Origin: Rhizophagus clarus
Lineage: Eukaryota; Glomeromycota; Glomeromycetes; Glomerales; Glomeraceae
Length of the DNA: 64,000 bases
Direction: 5' to 3'
NCBI GenBank assembly: GCA_015698045.1
Contig: BLAL01000058.1
Location: forward strand, 1,490,501-1,554,500
The notes under the pieces: model-generated
Told to the model about the DNA's origin: nothing
The model's database searches: none
What the model saw: only the letters and a program-made list of their open reading frames with translations
Made by a program: the position numbers and the translations under genes
Shown here: positions 31,388-46,902 of the stretch, in pieces
How positions within the stretch are numbered: position 1 is the stretch's first letter
Layout: the number at the start of each line of letters is the position of its first letter

Positions 31388-33668
31388 TATTTTTTTTGTT
31401 TTTTTTTGTTTTTTTTACTTTTCCAATTTAATAATTTTCTCTTTTAATTTGTTCATTAAAAAGGGAATTCGTTTTTTTTTAAGAATTGATAACTAAGAAA
31501 TATTTTTTTATCTTGGAAGAAAATAAGGAAAATCCAGTTCTCTTTTTATTGGAAAATTATTAAAATATGTTCAAGGGTCCTGCCCAATTTTCATGAAAAG
31601 CGGAAATAAAGTAAATTGAATTGTTTTTAGTTAGAGAAGAAAAGGACAGTGGGCACCGTTAGCGGAATAAAAGGAATGAAAAAATAATAAACAGAGAAAA
31701 AAATCGAAGCGAGAAGAGGATAAAGTTGATGCTTTACATTAATATATTAACAATATATATAATATATTTAAAGTGATCAAACATTATGCTCACATATAAA
31801 CGATAATATATTTATTTGATTCCTTAATTAGGTAATTATTATTTAGTATTATTAGATACACAATTACTTTCAGAAAGCTTAAAGTTGATCGCGAATATTT
31901 TATTGGGTTGAATATATATTAACATATGCGGTAAGGATGTGACACCACATGATATTTATATTTCATAAGTTTCAAAATTATATTACAACTCAAAATAATA
32001 GTCAATGATGTTTCTATAAAATCATCAGTTTATAAATTGGATTTATTGGTAATAATGACATACAAATCATTTTATGAATAATAATATACCAAAGAAAAAA
32101 ATAATAAAAAATAAAATAAAAATAAATTAAAGATATTTTTTTTTTTTTTTTTGCTAAAGTTAGCACACAAAGATATAATAATCAATGTGTCACCTTTTTG
32201 AAACTATTAATTTCTAAAAATGATTGAACGTTTTGTATTTACTTTTTATATTGAAGATATGAAACAATACAATGATTAGATAATTCGTTGTTAAAAATGG
32301 CCGCAAACGTAATCAGACCGTAAAAAGGCTATTATAATTGATTTACAATTTATTAAATGTATTAAGTGATATTTTTCGGATTTAATTTCAAGTCTAATCA
32401 AAAGTATTTGTTATACCATATTTGTTTGTTATTACACCAATATTACACAACTGAGAGCGTGCGTTATCTATAAATATTTATTAAATATACTATCTAGAAA
32501 AAACTGTGGTTTGTCGATTTTTATTTTTTTGGGCAATACCCTGTAACATCGCGAGCGGGGAAAGTATTCGAGCACGTGTATTTGTTATTCCTTGAATTAC
32601 TAAACTTTTTTATAGGACTTATAGATGTACTTTGAATATCTTTTTGACATAATTCTAAACCGTATTAAGAAAATTCTTTTTTTATCCGATTTTAATTTAC
32701 CGGTTTGCAGATTAATGTACCGGAATATTTATATTTAATTAATTGAATGAATCATTTAATAGGTCTCATTCTCTTCGAACTAAAGATTTTCTGGTTGCTC
32801 CTAATTTACAATTTTTAAGGAAACTGTGATTGTCGAGAATTTATAATTTTCGTTCTTTCTTGTCATTATTTCTTTTTTTAATATTAATCCGTTTTTTTTC
32901 TTTTTGTTTATTAAAAAAATAAATATGATGCATTATTTATTATTTATGATGTCACAATTCTCATAAAGGAGGTGTAAAAGTTTTACCTTTCTTTCTCAAT
33001 TCCTTTTCATTTGTTCATTCTCGATTATTTTGGTAAATTTTAATATTTTCTATTAAAAATACGGAACCACTTTAATAAATTACGTTTCACAATCAATTGA
33101 AAGAACGAAATCAATGTCACGATAACGCGATAAAGATTTAAAATAATCACGTGCGTGAAATAAATTCATGACCTGAACCCTGACTCTTATGTTTCATATT
33201 ATATTATTTTTGATACTAAACAAACATCGAACTCGAAAAACAGATACATATATGCATGCTACAGTTGCTATCTGTAGTCACGTGAAGTCATTAGTTATTG
33301 GATGGTTACATATGTTATATTTCACCTAGATGTGGTCAAACATCAAAGGTGATAATAATTTTAAAAATTACTGAAGTGGAGGAATCTAAACACTTATTTT
33401 ATTCACAATTTTAAAGGTATGACAAAGAGAAACAATTGAGTAGTGAAAAAAAAATAAAGAGATGCTCATTAAGGAGATGCGTCATAAGTCACGTGAATAT
33501 AGGTTAATGATTCGTGTAACATACACCACGAGAGAGATCAACTGAAATGGTCAAACAGATAACAATTATTTCTTTTCCTTTGTTCAAAATATTCAATTCA
33601 AACTAATATATAAGTTTTCATTCCAACATATTACTGTTATTTTCTTAATTAATTTACATGAGATAAAA
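31388..33668. other. 2.3-kb divergent intergenic region
   Basis: Between the receptor-like gene (-) and the helicase (+). No convincing ORF. Contains a T-rich tract near 32,136 and a cluster of CACGTG sites towards the helicase (listed separately). It may hold long 5' UTRs or unannotated transcripts. Confidence 0.55.
32573..33496. promoter_or_regulatory. CACGTG (E-box) cluster upstream of the helicase
   Basis: CACGTG occurs at 32573-32578, 33148-33153, 33279-33284 and 33491-33496, the last about 170 bp before the ATG at 33669. Several are in the extended form TCACGTGA/G. In such AT-rich DNA four hexamers in under 1 kb is unusual. CACGTG is the known target of bHLH factors such as Cbf1 and Pho4 in other fungi. 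Binding here is inferred. Confidence 0.45.
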
Positions 33669-36327
<2,659 letters not shown>

Positions 36328-36505
36328 AAATTAATTTATTTTAATTATTACTCTTAAAAACTTTTATAAGAGAATACCTAAAAATGTTTTTATTGAAAAA
36401 AAAAAAATTTATAATTTATTCTAAGTACTTAAATTAATACAAAACTGTGTAGCGTTTAATATGTCACGCTTTGTGAATTTACAATTATGTTATATCACAC
36501 CAACA

Positions 36506-38287
36506 TCATTTTTTGTTTAAATCTTGTGAAATATCAATAGATTTATATGAATCATCTACTTCGACCCAATCTTCTTTGCCAGAAACTATAGCCCAAAAAC
36601 TATTAACCCTATCTTCTAACCATGACTTAAATTTTAATCCATCTACCCAAGATTTTGGTAATTTTTCATATCCAATTCTAGCGCCCAACAAAGCTCCAGC
36701 AACAGCACCATTTGTATCAGCATCACTATACAATGTATGTAGTTAGTTAAATTATTAACTTTATTTTAGATTAAAGTTCCAATTCTTACCCAGCTTCCAA
36801 TGTTAATTCAGTTATAATCGTCTTAAAGGCCTCGCTCTCACTTTGTTGTTCATTCAATTTTCTTGTAAAACAGTATAATGCTGATCCAAGACACTTATAA
36901 ACATATCCTATTGAGGGATTTTCATCTAATTTAAGAGATGCTAAATTATCGGGAAAACAATATTTTAAAAGGGCTTCTTCGCCAATATCAACTTGAAAAT
37001 TTGTAGTACTTGATTTCTCAGGTTGTTGTTCTACTGAAACTGAATTAATAATAAATTTATAACGTTCCACAATAGAACGAACAAATGCTGACATAACAGG
37101 ATCAGCTCCAAACGTATCGATTCCAGGAGGTGGATTTTCAGGAATTTTTACAATTTCACGGGGCTTTTTTTGTTTTAATATATCATTACTTCTTTTTATA
37201 TAACTAGTTTCACTATTATTTCCTTTTTGACTAACTTTATTAAGTATTTTACCAATAATACTTTTCTTTTTTTCCGAACGCGCTTTAATTATAGAAGGAG
37301 GATCCTCCGAATCGATATCCAAGTCCGATTGATTATCCGGATTTCCAGATTGCATCCATTTTAATATCTCCTTTTTTGTTTCATCATCCAGATCAGGTAA
37401 GGTATCTTGCGAATTACCTTTTAATAATCCTGAAATTAGATTTGTTACAATTATACTTGATACACAACATCTTGGATCAGCGTGAGTAACTTTGGTTGCT
37501 TGTAAGGTTTGTTTTATCACTCGTTTCTCATCCCAGAAGAATGGTACACCTAATACAGCGGTTCTCATTAATGCACCATTGGCGGCCATATTACGGTTAA
37601 ATTGAACCCAGACTTCCCATGACGCACGATGAGGTTTGGATTCAAATTTAGGATGACTCAACACGGTTCCAACAGTCTTCCCTTTAATAAATAAAGTTGA
37701 GTAAATATAGAATTATTTATTTGAATTCTTTTTTTTTTTTTTATGATTAAAAGAAAACTCTTCTTACCTATACCAAAAGGTTGCTTGTTGCTGAGTTCTG
37801 GATATCCTTTCTTAACCCATTTACTTAATCGATGCGCGAAGTCACGAGAATTAAATAGCCCATTCGTCGCGATTAATGAATCAATTATAAGAAGCTGTTG
37901 ATCTAAAGTTGAGCAAACATTAATAGATATTTTAAAAATAAGTTGTTACAAGGTATATATACCTGTATCATCAGTCCAATCACCTTTATCCCATCTTCTT
38001 CGGTGAAAGTCGTCATAAAATTCATAACCTTTGTCCGAACCAAATGATATTGGCCCGATACCATATAATTCTCTAGCTTTACTTTTTGATAAAAACTCTG
38101 TGGCTAGACCTATGGCATCGCCAAGTGCAGCTCCTTTATTCATAAAGGATATTGAATTAAATTAATTAATTATAATAAATTATACGTTATAATAATAGTT
38201 TATAAATAACATACCAAAAATGCAACCTTTTAGCTTATCATAAATTTCATCCGGACCGAGTTTTGAAGCATTTTCGGGTATACTCAT
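36506..38287 (-). CDS. ADP-ribosylglycohydrolase family protein
   Basis: Removes ADP-ribose from substrates; metal-dependent hydrolase of the ARH/DraG family. Five exons: start at 38287 (MSIPENASKLGPDEIYDKLK), an exon around 38153-37960 with KGAALGDAIGLATEF and the metal-site motif GDWTDDT, one around 37900-37770, a long one 37675-36790, and a last exon ending 36506 with the second metal motif DADTNGAVAGALLGARIG. Both acidic clusters expected to coordinate two Mg2+ ions are intact, so the enzyme is probably active. A low-complexity, charged insert (about 37,400-37,120) interrupts the domain and would form a surface loop. The target (protein, DNA or small molecule) cannot be deduced. It lies tail to tail with the helicase, with 178 bp between stops. 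Confidence 0.88.
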
Positions 38288-38734
38288 TTTATTCAACTAA
38301 AAAAAAAAGAATTAGTAATAATAAATATGAATCAAATTACAAATCAACAATTTATAAAAAAAAAAAAAATAATTATAATTTGAAACGCGGACAAATTTTC
38401 CGTTCTAATATACTTTATATATCAAGTACTTGCATTTATGCATTATCGAAATGGTTATCAGAATATCAATCATATGATATATGTATATGATATGCAACAA
38501 ATGGCGGGAAAATGTGTCAAACATAAAATTGTGGCGCATGCAGTTTTCATAATTAAATAAATTATAAGTTTTTTTGATATGTTAATCCTTTTTTTTTTTA
38601 ACTTTCGGAATTCATTTATATGTATAATGAAGATTATCCAATTTTAATTTAAATAAATTATACCCAACTTTTTATCTACTTTTTTAAATTTGAATCCTTC
38701 ATTTTAATAGCATTTATTTATTTTTATACATAAA
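38288..38734. other. Divergent promoter region of ADP-ribosylglycohydrolase and ASNSD1
   Basis: Short AT-rich region between two divergent start codons, with A/T tracts. The ORF at 38263-38490 has no recognisable domain and overlaps the neighbouring gene's first exon, so it is not called. Confidence 0.55.
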
Positions 38735-41623
38735 ATGTGTGGTGTATTATTTCGATTACAATTTAAAAAATCTCTCAAAGATGATTCATTTCACAAGGAA
38801 TTGTGGAATCAATTGATGATTCGAAATAGACAGCGTGGTAAATTTATAATCGCTTATAAACCGAATTATAACATCGTTCTTTTAACTTCGATGTATGCAT
38901 CTTATCACAGGACCGGACAGTCAAGGGGAATTGTTTAAATCAATCCAATCGCAATTATTTACAATCGATTTAACATTTTTTGGCGCAGTTTTACATTTAC
39001 GAGGACCCTCTGTCGTTGAGCAACCTTTAACAGAAAACGATGAACAAGACGTGTTGCTATGGAATGGAGAGATATTCAATGGTGTTGAGGTAAGATGATA
39101 CCGCTCTTTACAATAGAAAGGTGTGATCATTCAAAGAATTATTGATAAATCCGCATGTATTCGCTTCAAGGAACACATTTGGTATATAACTGAGTTAATT
39201 GTGTTTCGCGCAATGCAAGATCAATCTAATATCACGTGTTCTATTTATGCCACATACTTTTTATTGCGAACTTTACATCTGATTACAAATAAGTTTGAAC
39301 CTATCCGATCTAAATCTGATGATTTTTAGATTCCTCCCGGAGAAAATGATACAAAATATCTCTTCGCTGCTTTAAAAATGAGCCATAAGATTGAGAATGA
39401 TAATGAAGAAAAGAATAGAATACTTCATACCCTTCAAAATATTGAAGGACCGTATGCAATTATATACTGGCAGGTTAATATTATATTTGCTCTTTGTTTG
39501 TCCTCGATTTTTCCTATTTGAATATTATAAAAATTATTTTGGATGTAGAACTCAAAACGTAGATTATGGTTTGGACGAGATTGTTTAGGGAGACGGTCTT
39601 TACTATGGAATTTACCTTCTGAGGAAGAAGATAATTTTATTTTAACATCCGTGGGATGTAAAATTCCACAAATATCAGAAACTTCATCATCACCTTATTT
39701 TGCAGAAGTCCCAGCTGATGGCATATTCTATTTAGATCTGGATAAAATGATGTCATCGGCCTCATGGGGTATTTATATATAAATTTTTTAAAAAAATAAT
39801 TTTAATTTATTATATGTTTAATGTAATTAACTTATCATGCCTTCTTTATCCTTATAATCGAAGAACCATTCAAAAACTTCTTGGTACATTACAAATGGCA
39901 TGGAGTAAATAATCCAGATAATAATGAATCATCATATATACTGGCAAGGAATCTATAATTCTTTAAATTGGTTAAATTTATCATTTAATATGAATACTGA
40001 TCAATCTTATTCCAAACTGTTAGACTTTACCCTTTGGTAAAGTTAATGATATTCTCCCAAATCCTGAAGATTTATCTCAGTTACCAGCTTCATCAGATTT
40101 ATCAAATTCTTTTATTCCAGCCATATCACCTAAAATTCAAGATGCTATAGATAGACTAATTGAAGAGTTGGGAGATTCTGTAAGAAGACGTGTTATAGAT
40201 ATTCCACGTGTAGGGTAAATGATTAACTTTATAGCTTTATTAAAAGAAGATTTTTGATTGAATATTTTTTATGTTATTTAGGTTAATACAAGATGCTAGA
40301 GTAGCTATTATGTTTTCTGGAGGATTAGATTGTATTTGTCTTGCTGCTTTAGCAGATAGATATGTTCCAAAAGAAGAAGCAATAGATCTACTAAATGTAG
40401 GATTTGAAAATCCTAGAATTCAACAAATAAAAAAAAATAAAAAGAAAATTATTTCTTACAAAGATAATTCTATTTATGACGTTCCAGATAGATTAACCGG
40501 AAGACAAGGAGTTGAGGAATTAAGGTATGAATATAATAGTATTTTTTTTTTTAAACATAAGATTTTATAAATGATTCGATAGATTATTAATTATTTAAAT
40601 TTAAATATATTACACATATATATATATATGTATATATAGAAAAATAGCACCTAATCGTAAATGGAATTTTGTGGAAGTGAACGTTCCATATGAAGAGGCT
40701 TGTGCCTTTAAACCTGAAATAATAGAATTAATGGCACCATCTGATACAATCATGGATTTGGTAAGTTAAAAAAAAAGCAAAAATAAATAAAGATGGTATA
40801 TAACTCATTTTTATAATATAGAGTATAGCAATGGCTTTTTGGTTTGCAGTTCGTGGAAAGGGTTTGTATTATAAACTTATTATAATAGTTAAATAAGATT
40901 TTTAATATTATTACATTTTTATTATAGGACAAGTTGCTAGTTTAAATGATCCAAAGGTTATTAATTATTAAAATTTATTTATAATATGATTAATAAAAAC
41001 TTTATTAATCTTATGTATTTCTTCTTTAGATAATGATTGATTATGAAAGTAAAGCTAGAGTTATACTTGTTGGAGTAGGAGCTGATGAGTTATTAGGAGG
41101 ATACTCAAGACATCGCGAAGCATTTAAACAACATGGTTGGAAAAAACTAATTGAAGAGGTAAAAATAAACATTTAATCATCTTTTTATACACTTTAAATA
41201 AGCTAAATATATAAAAAATAATGGTTTATTAGATTCAATTAGATGTTGATAGGATTTCAACCAGAAATTTAGGTAAAGAAAGCTAAAATAATAAAATTTT
41301 AATGTCATTAACCCTTTTAATTGATAATTTTGTTGTTATTAGGCCGTGATGATAGAATAATAACATCTCATTCTAAAGAATCAAGGTTTCCTTATCTTGC
41401 ATCAAATGTTGTATCCTTTTTATGTTCATTACCTATGTATATTAAGGCAGATATGAGATATGAAAGAGGGATTGGAGAAAAGCTTTTATTACGTCATGTA
41501 GCAAGACAATTGGGACTATTCAATGCAAGCATTTTATGGAAAAGAGCTATACAATTTGGGGCAAAAACTGCGAAGATGACTAGTGAGAACAATAAAGAAA
41601 AAGGAGATATGAGAGTTATTTGA
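38735..41623 (+). CDS. ASNSD1: Asparagine synthetase domain-containing protein 1
   Basis: About 12 exons. [10 protein letters not shown] gives the Cys-2 nucleophile position of a class II glutamine amidotransferase domain. [21 protein letters not shown] and [10 protein letters not shown] follow, as in family proteins, and [16 protein letters not shown] ends the domain. The C-terminal synthetase-like domain has the PPi-loop SGGLDC (40316-40333), then [18 protein letters not shown] and the segment [20 protein letters not shown]. The last exon ends RVI at 41623. The order and the GYSRH and RFPYL motifs fit ASNSD1, a poorly characterised asparagine-synthetase relative in animals and fungi, better than true asparagine synthetase. 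Introns are short and one exon near 40930-40955 is only about 26 nt. The loop motif is intact, but catalytic activity in this family is uncertain. Confidence 0.88.
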
Positions 41624-42149
41624 AATAATATAGAAATTAAATATAAGATTAAGTTTTTTAATAGTAAGATTTTTTATTTATAAAAAGTATTTTATAACTA
41701 TTAACACATAATACATAATTACAAATTCAATACTAACTTATTTATATTTATATTATAGCTATTTTATATTATAACCATAAATGATTATTATATAATCAGT
41801 CACTCAATCAATACATATACAAATATGCTGTGTACATGTATTATTACGGTTTAATTACAAAATATTTTGCAAATCAACTGGTCAATTTATAACAACGGAG
41901 GAAAAGAATTACCAATTTTGCATTTTTGTTTTGCATATAAATAGGTTGATGGTCATAATAAGAAGTTTTACTATAATATATAATTAATAATAAATTTATA
42001 CTTACATGCTATTAGTATAATTAATTATTTTCAATAAATATTTTTTTCAAATGAACAAAACACTTTAAATGGTGAACTTTGATTGATTAATATACAGTAA
42101 TAAATGTTTGTGTGTTTTATATTAACTATCTAATAAGAAAAGACAACAT
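41624..42149. other. Convergent intergenic region
   Basis: Between the 3' ends of ASNSD1 (+) and the first BTB gene (-). AT-rich with poly(A)-signal-like AATAAA words; no gene seen. Confidence 0.55.
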
Positions 42150-43154
42150 TTAACTGACTCTATAATTAGCTAATCTAGTATGTATTATAATATCTTCTTT
42201 ATCATAACGATCTTTAATGTTGATAGATATTTTATAATAATTTCCGTAATTCCCTGTAGGAGTAAGCTCATCAATAACTTGAATGGTTTGAAAAGTAATA
42301 CTTTGCATTGTAGATTCGAAATACAATTGAATTTCTTTAGAAAATTTATCTAGGATACAATAACCTATTACACCATATGGTTTCATATTAGACATATAAT
42401 AGTCTTTTAAAGCAGATTCATTTTCTTTCCAATAAGCTTCCACATCAGTAATCTTTGGAAAAAATTTCAATTCAATTCGCTCTTCAAAACATCCCATAGC
42501 TTCATAAATTATTTTTTCTAAAGCATTAATAAATTGATCAACTTTAGCTCCGGCATGTTTATGTATTAAAACAGAAGCAGGAGCAGGATTATTATGATTT
42601 TTTTTTTTTCTATCACTTGATTGACTATCAAGCATTAAATCATCATCATCGTCATCATCATATTCATCATTATCATCACCTTCAGTTACAGGAATATGAA
42701 AATATTCAATTTCCTTTTTAATTTCATCAAGAGTTACAAAAGTAACTTTATCTTTATCACGTTCACTTAATAATAATTTACCAGTACGATAAAATTCCAT
42801 TATATATCGAAATGCATACCCATTTCTATCAAAAAAATATATATTACCAGTTTGTGGATGAAGCGTTGCACGATTCTTTTCTTGAAACATTGTTCCCAAT
42901 AATGTATCTGGATATCTTGTAAAAGTTGAAGCATATGTTTCATACTAATCATAAATTAAATATGAAAGGTTATAATGTTAGATTAACATTCAAATATAAG
43001 TAAATACAATTTATAAATAAATGATTAAATAAATTTTTTAATTTACTTTTTTTTTTTGATTGTTTACCTTGATTCCTCCAACATTTAAAATGATTGTAAG
43101 TTCATTACTTCGTTTTAAATTTTCACTGATATCAATGTTATTTCTAGAAGACAT
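42150..43154 (-). CDS. BTB/POZ (KCTD-type T1) domain protein
   Basis: Two exons: 43154 to about 43068 (MSSRNNIDISENLKRSNELT, IILNVGGIK) and about 42942-42150. The LNVGG...YETYASTFTRYPDTLLG string is the hallmark of the T1-type BTB domain of KCTD proteins, then YFFDRNGYAFRYIMEFYRTGKL completes it. A poly-Asp stretch (GDDNDEYDDDDDDDL) and a basic SSDRKKKNH segment follow. A C-terminal region (HKHAGAKVDQFINALEKI, FFPKITDVEAYWKENESALK) is shared with the paralogue at 47567-48426. KCTD proteins often oligomerise and can be adaptors for Cul3 ligases, which is only a family inference here. Confidence 0.85.
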
Positions 43155-45552
43155 GATGAATATGATCCTTTTTGTACGTTTCTATCCTTTATAGGGAAAA
43201 TTTTTTTTTTTTTCGTTTTTGAGTTCCCCGAATATTTATTAAAAAGGGATGCTTTTATTTTTAAAGATAAAATGGAAAATTTTTTAGGAAAAAATAATTC
43301 CCAATTTATTTATTGCATGAATTTTTTTTAGTGGTACAATTTAATCCGGGTTTAAAAATTGTTAATAAAAATAGTCTATCGAGTAGTTTATCGGTAAATT
43401 TATTTGTTAAATAGTGGTTATGCTTAAATATTATCCATTCATAAAGAGGTCGTCGTTTACCCACCTAGCTTACGAGGGCAATTTTCATTACTGAATTCGG
43501 TATCAGAAAGGCCGAATCTGATCCGACCGAATCCGGTTATGCTATTTATTTAACTGCGGAAGATCCTTTGGCTGAAATTAATTATTTATTTATTGGCCAA
43601 ATTTTGTACACAAAATTAAAAATCCACAGTTCCACGTGTACAAATAACATATTACAATAATTTCAAATAAAGAAAAAAAAAAAGGAAGAAAACCCGCTTA
43701 ATTTTGAAACTGTGATTTTAATCCAAACAAATACTCCCCTAAGTTCTCGAAAACAAAGAAAATAAATCTATAAGGGGATTATAAATAAAGAAATGTGTAA
43801 GATTTTTTAATTTTTGAAAAAGAATATACATATATATATATATGTATATATATATATTTTTTTATATATCGATTATTCTTTGCAAACCAAAAATAAATTT
43901 TAAAACTTTGGTTTCCTTAACGTATGGTAAGTGTAATTTTAGTAAAATATTTCTTTCATAATTTGATACGGTTTATAGTTTCAGAAATAATAAAATAAAA
44001 AAAGAATCTAATTGACACTACGCATTTCTTTTTTTTTTACATTTAAAGAACTCGTCTGACATCACGTGAAGAATGTATTTACCCCTGACACTTTTTTTTT
44101 AGCAATATACTTACAATACGAACAGCGAAAGTTATAAATTTTTTTTTATTAACAAAGTTATTGAATCAAAACGCGTAAATTAGTAAATTCGGTTTTTGCC
44201 TCAAATTTATTCGAACACAAACCCTCTTTTATGTACAAGAAATTAGAAATGAGTTAATTTAATAATAAATAAGATCAAATCCGCAAACCATTAATTTCAG
44301 ATTTCAATAGATCAAGTTTTTGCCAAATAAAGCACGCTATGAATGCTATGAACGTTACAATCTCGTTATGATATCACTATAAATGTTATACTGATATTTT
44401 AATTTGGTCAATTTACCGTTCGCTTCTTTTTTCGGGAGAGAAAAACATTATACAAATTTTCCTTCCTTCATTTGTAAAAACTCTCTAGCATCACTTATCA
44501 CTTCTTTCTATTTTACGCCGTGGAAATTGGTAAATCTTAATATTATTAGATAAATATCGAAATTTCAGATTTAACTAATAAGGATAACAAATATAATAGA
44601 ATCTCGGTCACGATTGAAATCGTAAAGGTTCTAATTTGTCGCGTTATAGCAGTATATCTGGCATTTTGATAGTGTGATATAAATTCTTTTAGTAAATAAC
44701 TTTTTCGTTCTTTCGCTTGTTTATACAAGATTTTAGTTTGTGAAATGATATATCGAAAAATGGTAAAAATGTATCAATTTGAAATCAGCAAACAAGACAA
44801 AAAAACTCACTTCTACGACGTTGACCTCGAAGTATGTAATGATATCTTAACCTAAAGATAATATCGTCCATTTGTTTGTAATTTATACTTAATTCGATAA
44901 ATGTAACGAGTAAATGATACTTTTACTTACCAAGTGTTATATAATATATAAAAATAAGTAACATAGTTCAACGATGGAATAAAAATTAAAAGAAATATTT
45001 AAGACGCATCAGCAGTGCATGGACACGTTCCAATTTCAGCATTTATGTAATATATACAAGCTGCTTTGTACTCGGCGCCAAAAAACAAGTTCTTCGTATT
45101 ACTCTTATGAATGACATTTTACGCAATTCGCAAAAGACCAGGATGTTTAAAAAACGGGGAAGGAGAGATATTTGTTGGTTTGCTGTCGGATTGGTCGGAT
45201 CACGAGATCAAAGCTACGGATACGCCACTAGCCCACTACATTCGGCGTAACCAATTTTAGAGATGCATATACTGCGCATTAAGCCACGTTTTAACTTTTC
45301 TGTATAGAAATTGTCGGACATTTGCACACTTATCAGCTCATTACAATAATAAATGATGATGAATGTGGGTTACGTGTTCTGTTTGAAAATTTGTCCCCAT
45401 TCTAAAAAAAAAAAAAAAGGGCAAATTCCGGTTTGTATAACAATAATACAATATAAAAATTACCATATAAATATGGGTTATTTTGTTCTCTTTGATACCA
45501 ATTTTCTCACTTTATCATTTTCCTTGACAAAAATAATTTTTTATATAAAAAA
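43155..45552. other. 2.4-kb divergent intergenic region
   Basis: Between the first BTB gene (-) and the PB1 gene (+). Holds a TATATA palindromic dinucleotide run near 43,829-43,858 and CACGTG at 43633-43638 and 44063-44068. Around 43,500-43,545 is a relatively GC-richer stretch with repeated CCGAATC words. ORFs (44546-44728, 45353-45571) have no recognisable domain. No gene called. Confidence 0.5.
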
Positions 45553-46902
45553 ATGGTTAATATCAAAGTAATCCATAAAAAAGCAGTTCGTCGGTTTACT
45601 CTTCCTTCTAGTGCTACTTGGATTGAGTTAGAAGCAAAACTTCGCACTCTTTTTAATATTCCTGCATTATCTCCTTTCACACTTTCCTATACTGACGAGG
45701 ATAATGATGTTATTACACTTTCAACTGATTTAGAACTTCAAGAAATTTTTTCTTCTGTCCCAACTGTCAAATTTAACCTAAAATTTTCAACTTCGGATGA
45801 TTCAAGTGATAGTGACGACTCTGGTAATGAAGTTTGGGTACTTGAAGGTAGAAATATTCATCCAAACAAAGAAGTTGTCACCACAACCGATATTTCTGGT
45901 TTACAAGAAAATGTTTCACAAAAGAATATAGTTAGCTCCACTAACCAAGAGCTTCAAGAACCGCAGTTTGTTAATATCGATTCACGTGATCTAACTGAAA
46001 GTGAATCATCTAATAAAAAAACTCAGCCGGATGAACATTTCGAAAAAGAAGATAAAAAGACACAAATAAATCTCTTGGACGATGAATTCTTCGATTCAAT
46101 CAATTCACTTAAATTGACCAAGCCTGCAAACGAAATTGGAGCAATTGAAACGAATGAAACGAATGAAACGATTGAAACGATTGAAACGATTGAAACAATT
46201 GAAACAAGTGAAAGTAATCTCTTGGAACAAGATCAACCACGACAAGATTCTGCAGTTGACCTTCGACAATTTCAAATGATGATCGAACAAAATGAAGATT
46301 CTATTAAAGAGGATCCTCAGCTTATCGCAAATATTAAAGATATCATGGATCAAATCCGACAGTTAGATTCTTTTCGTGAACCGACCATGAGGTCGCGTAA
46401 ACGTAATAAAAATTACTTTAATCGGCCTATCACTCCTCCAATTCCTGGATGTACAAGACATACTATTCATACTCTTAACGCACCACCAAATTCTGAATAT
46501 TATCGCTCTCTCACGCCACCACCAATTCCTGGAGCTTTTCCAAAAGCACAACCTGTTCCTTGGGCTTCTCAACCAAAGCAAAAAAATGGAGCAGGCCGAG
46601 CAGGCCGATCTCGTGGTCGTGGACGTCGATTCCATGGTGGTGGTGGTAGGTATCATCACCACAATGATGATAATCGCGAACTAAGAGAAAAAACATTGGA
46701 TGGGGGAGAGAAAATATTGGATGAGAGAGAAACACCAGAGTCAGAAGAAATATTTGAAGGAACAGGTGAAGAGATCCAATATAAACAAAAATTAAAAATT
46801 CTCAAAAGTATGGGATTCGAATTCAATGAGGAAGATATAAGAGATGAATTGAAAAAAAGTGAAAATCTTGGCACATTTATTGAGAAGAAATTTTTAGGTT
46901 AA
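45553..46902 (+). CDS. PB1-domain protein with UBA-like C-terminus
   Basis: Single uninterrupted exon of 449 residues. Residues 1-78 form a PB1 domain: basic K-rich first strand (NIKVIHKKAVRRFTLPS) and an acidic OPCA-type loop (SYTDEDNDVITLSTDLELQE). Next are acidic serine-rich sequence, a putative LC3-interacting motif in LLDDEFFDSINSLKL (F-x-x-I after acidic residues, about residues 176-190), and a polymorphic-looking NET/IET tandem repeat (46138-46210). A Pro-rich stretch (RPITPPIPGCTRHT, then SLTPPPIPGAF) and an RG/H-rich segment (RSRGRGRRFHGGGGR) follow. The C-terminal 40 residues (LKILKSMGFEFNEEDIRDEL) look like a UBA domain. PB1 + LIR + UBA without a ZZ finger resembles p62/NBR1-type selective autophagy receptors, but this is inference. 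The Ser/Asp-rich linker is poorly conserved sequence. Confidence 0.8.
   Translation: MVNIKVIHKKAVRRFTLPSSATWIELEAKLRTLFNIPALSPFTLSYTDEDNDVITLSTDLELQEIFSSVPTVKFNLKFSTSDDSSDSDDSGNEVWVLEGRNIHPNKEVVTTTDISGLQENVSQKNIVSSTNQELQEPQFVNIDSRDLTESESSNKKTQPDEHFEKEDKKTQINLLDDEFFDSINSLKLTKPANEIGAIETNETNETIETIETIETIETSESNLLEQDQPRQDSAVDLRQFQMMIEQNEDSIKEDPQLIANIKDIMDQIRQLDSFREPTMRSRKRNKNYFNRPITPPIPGCTRHTIHTLNAPPNSEYYRSLTPPPIPGAFPKAQPVPWASQPKQKNGAGRAGRSRGRGRRFHGGGGRYHHHNDDNRELREKTLDGGEKILDERETPESEEIFEGTGEEIQYKQKLKILKSMGFEFNEEDIRDELKKSENLGTFIEKKFLG

Noticed and set aside
43829..43858. TATATATA palindromic run as a specific binding site
   Set aside because: Simple dinucleotide repeat; common in AT-rich DNA and not distinctive.
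46105..46353. Minus-strand ORF opposite the PB1 gene
   Set aside because: Shadow of the NET/IET repeat and flanks; no domain, no splice signals, and the plus strand is clearly coding.
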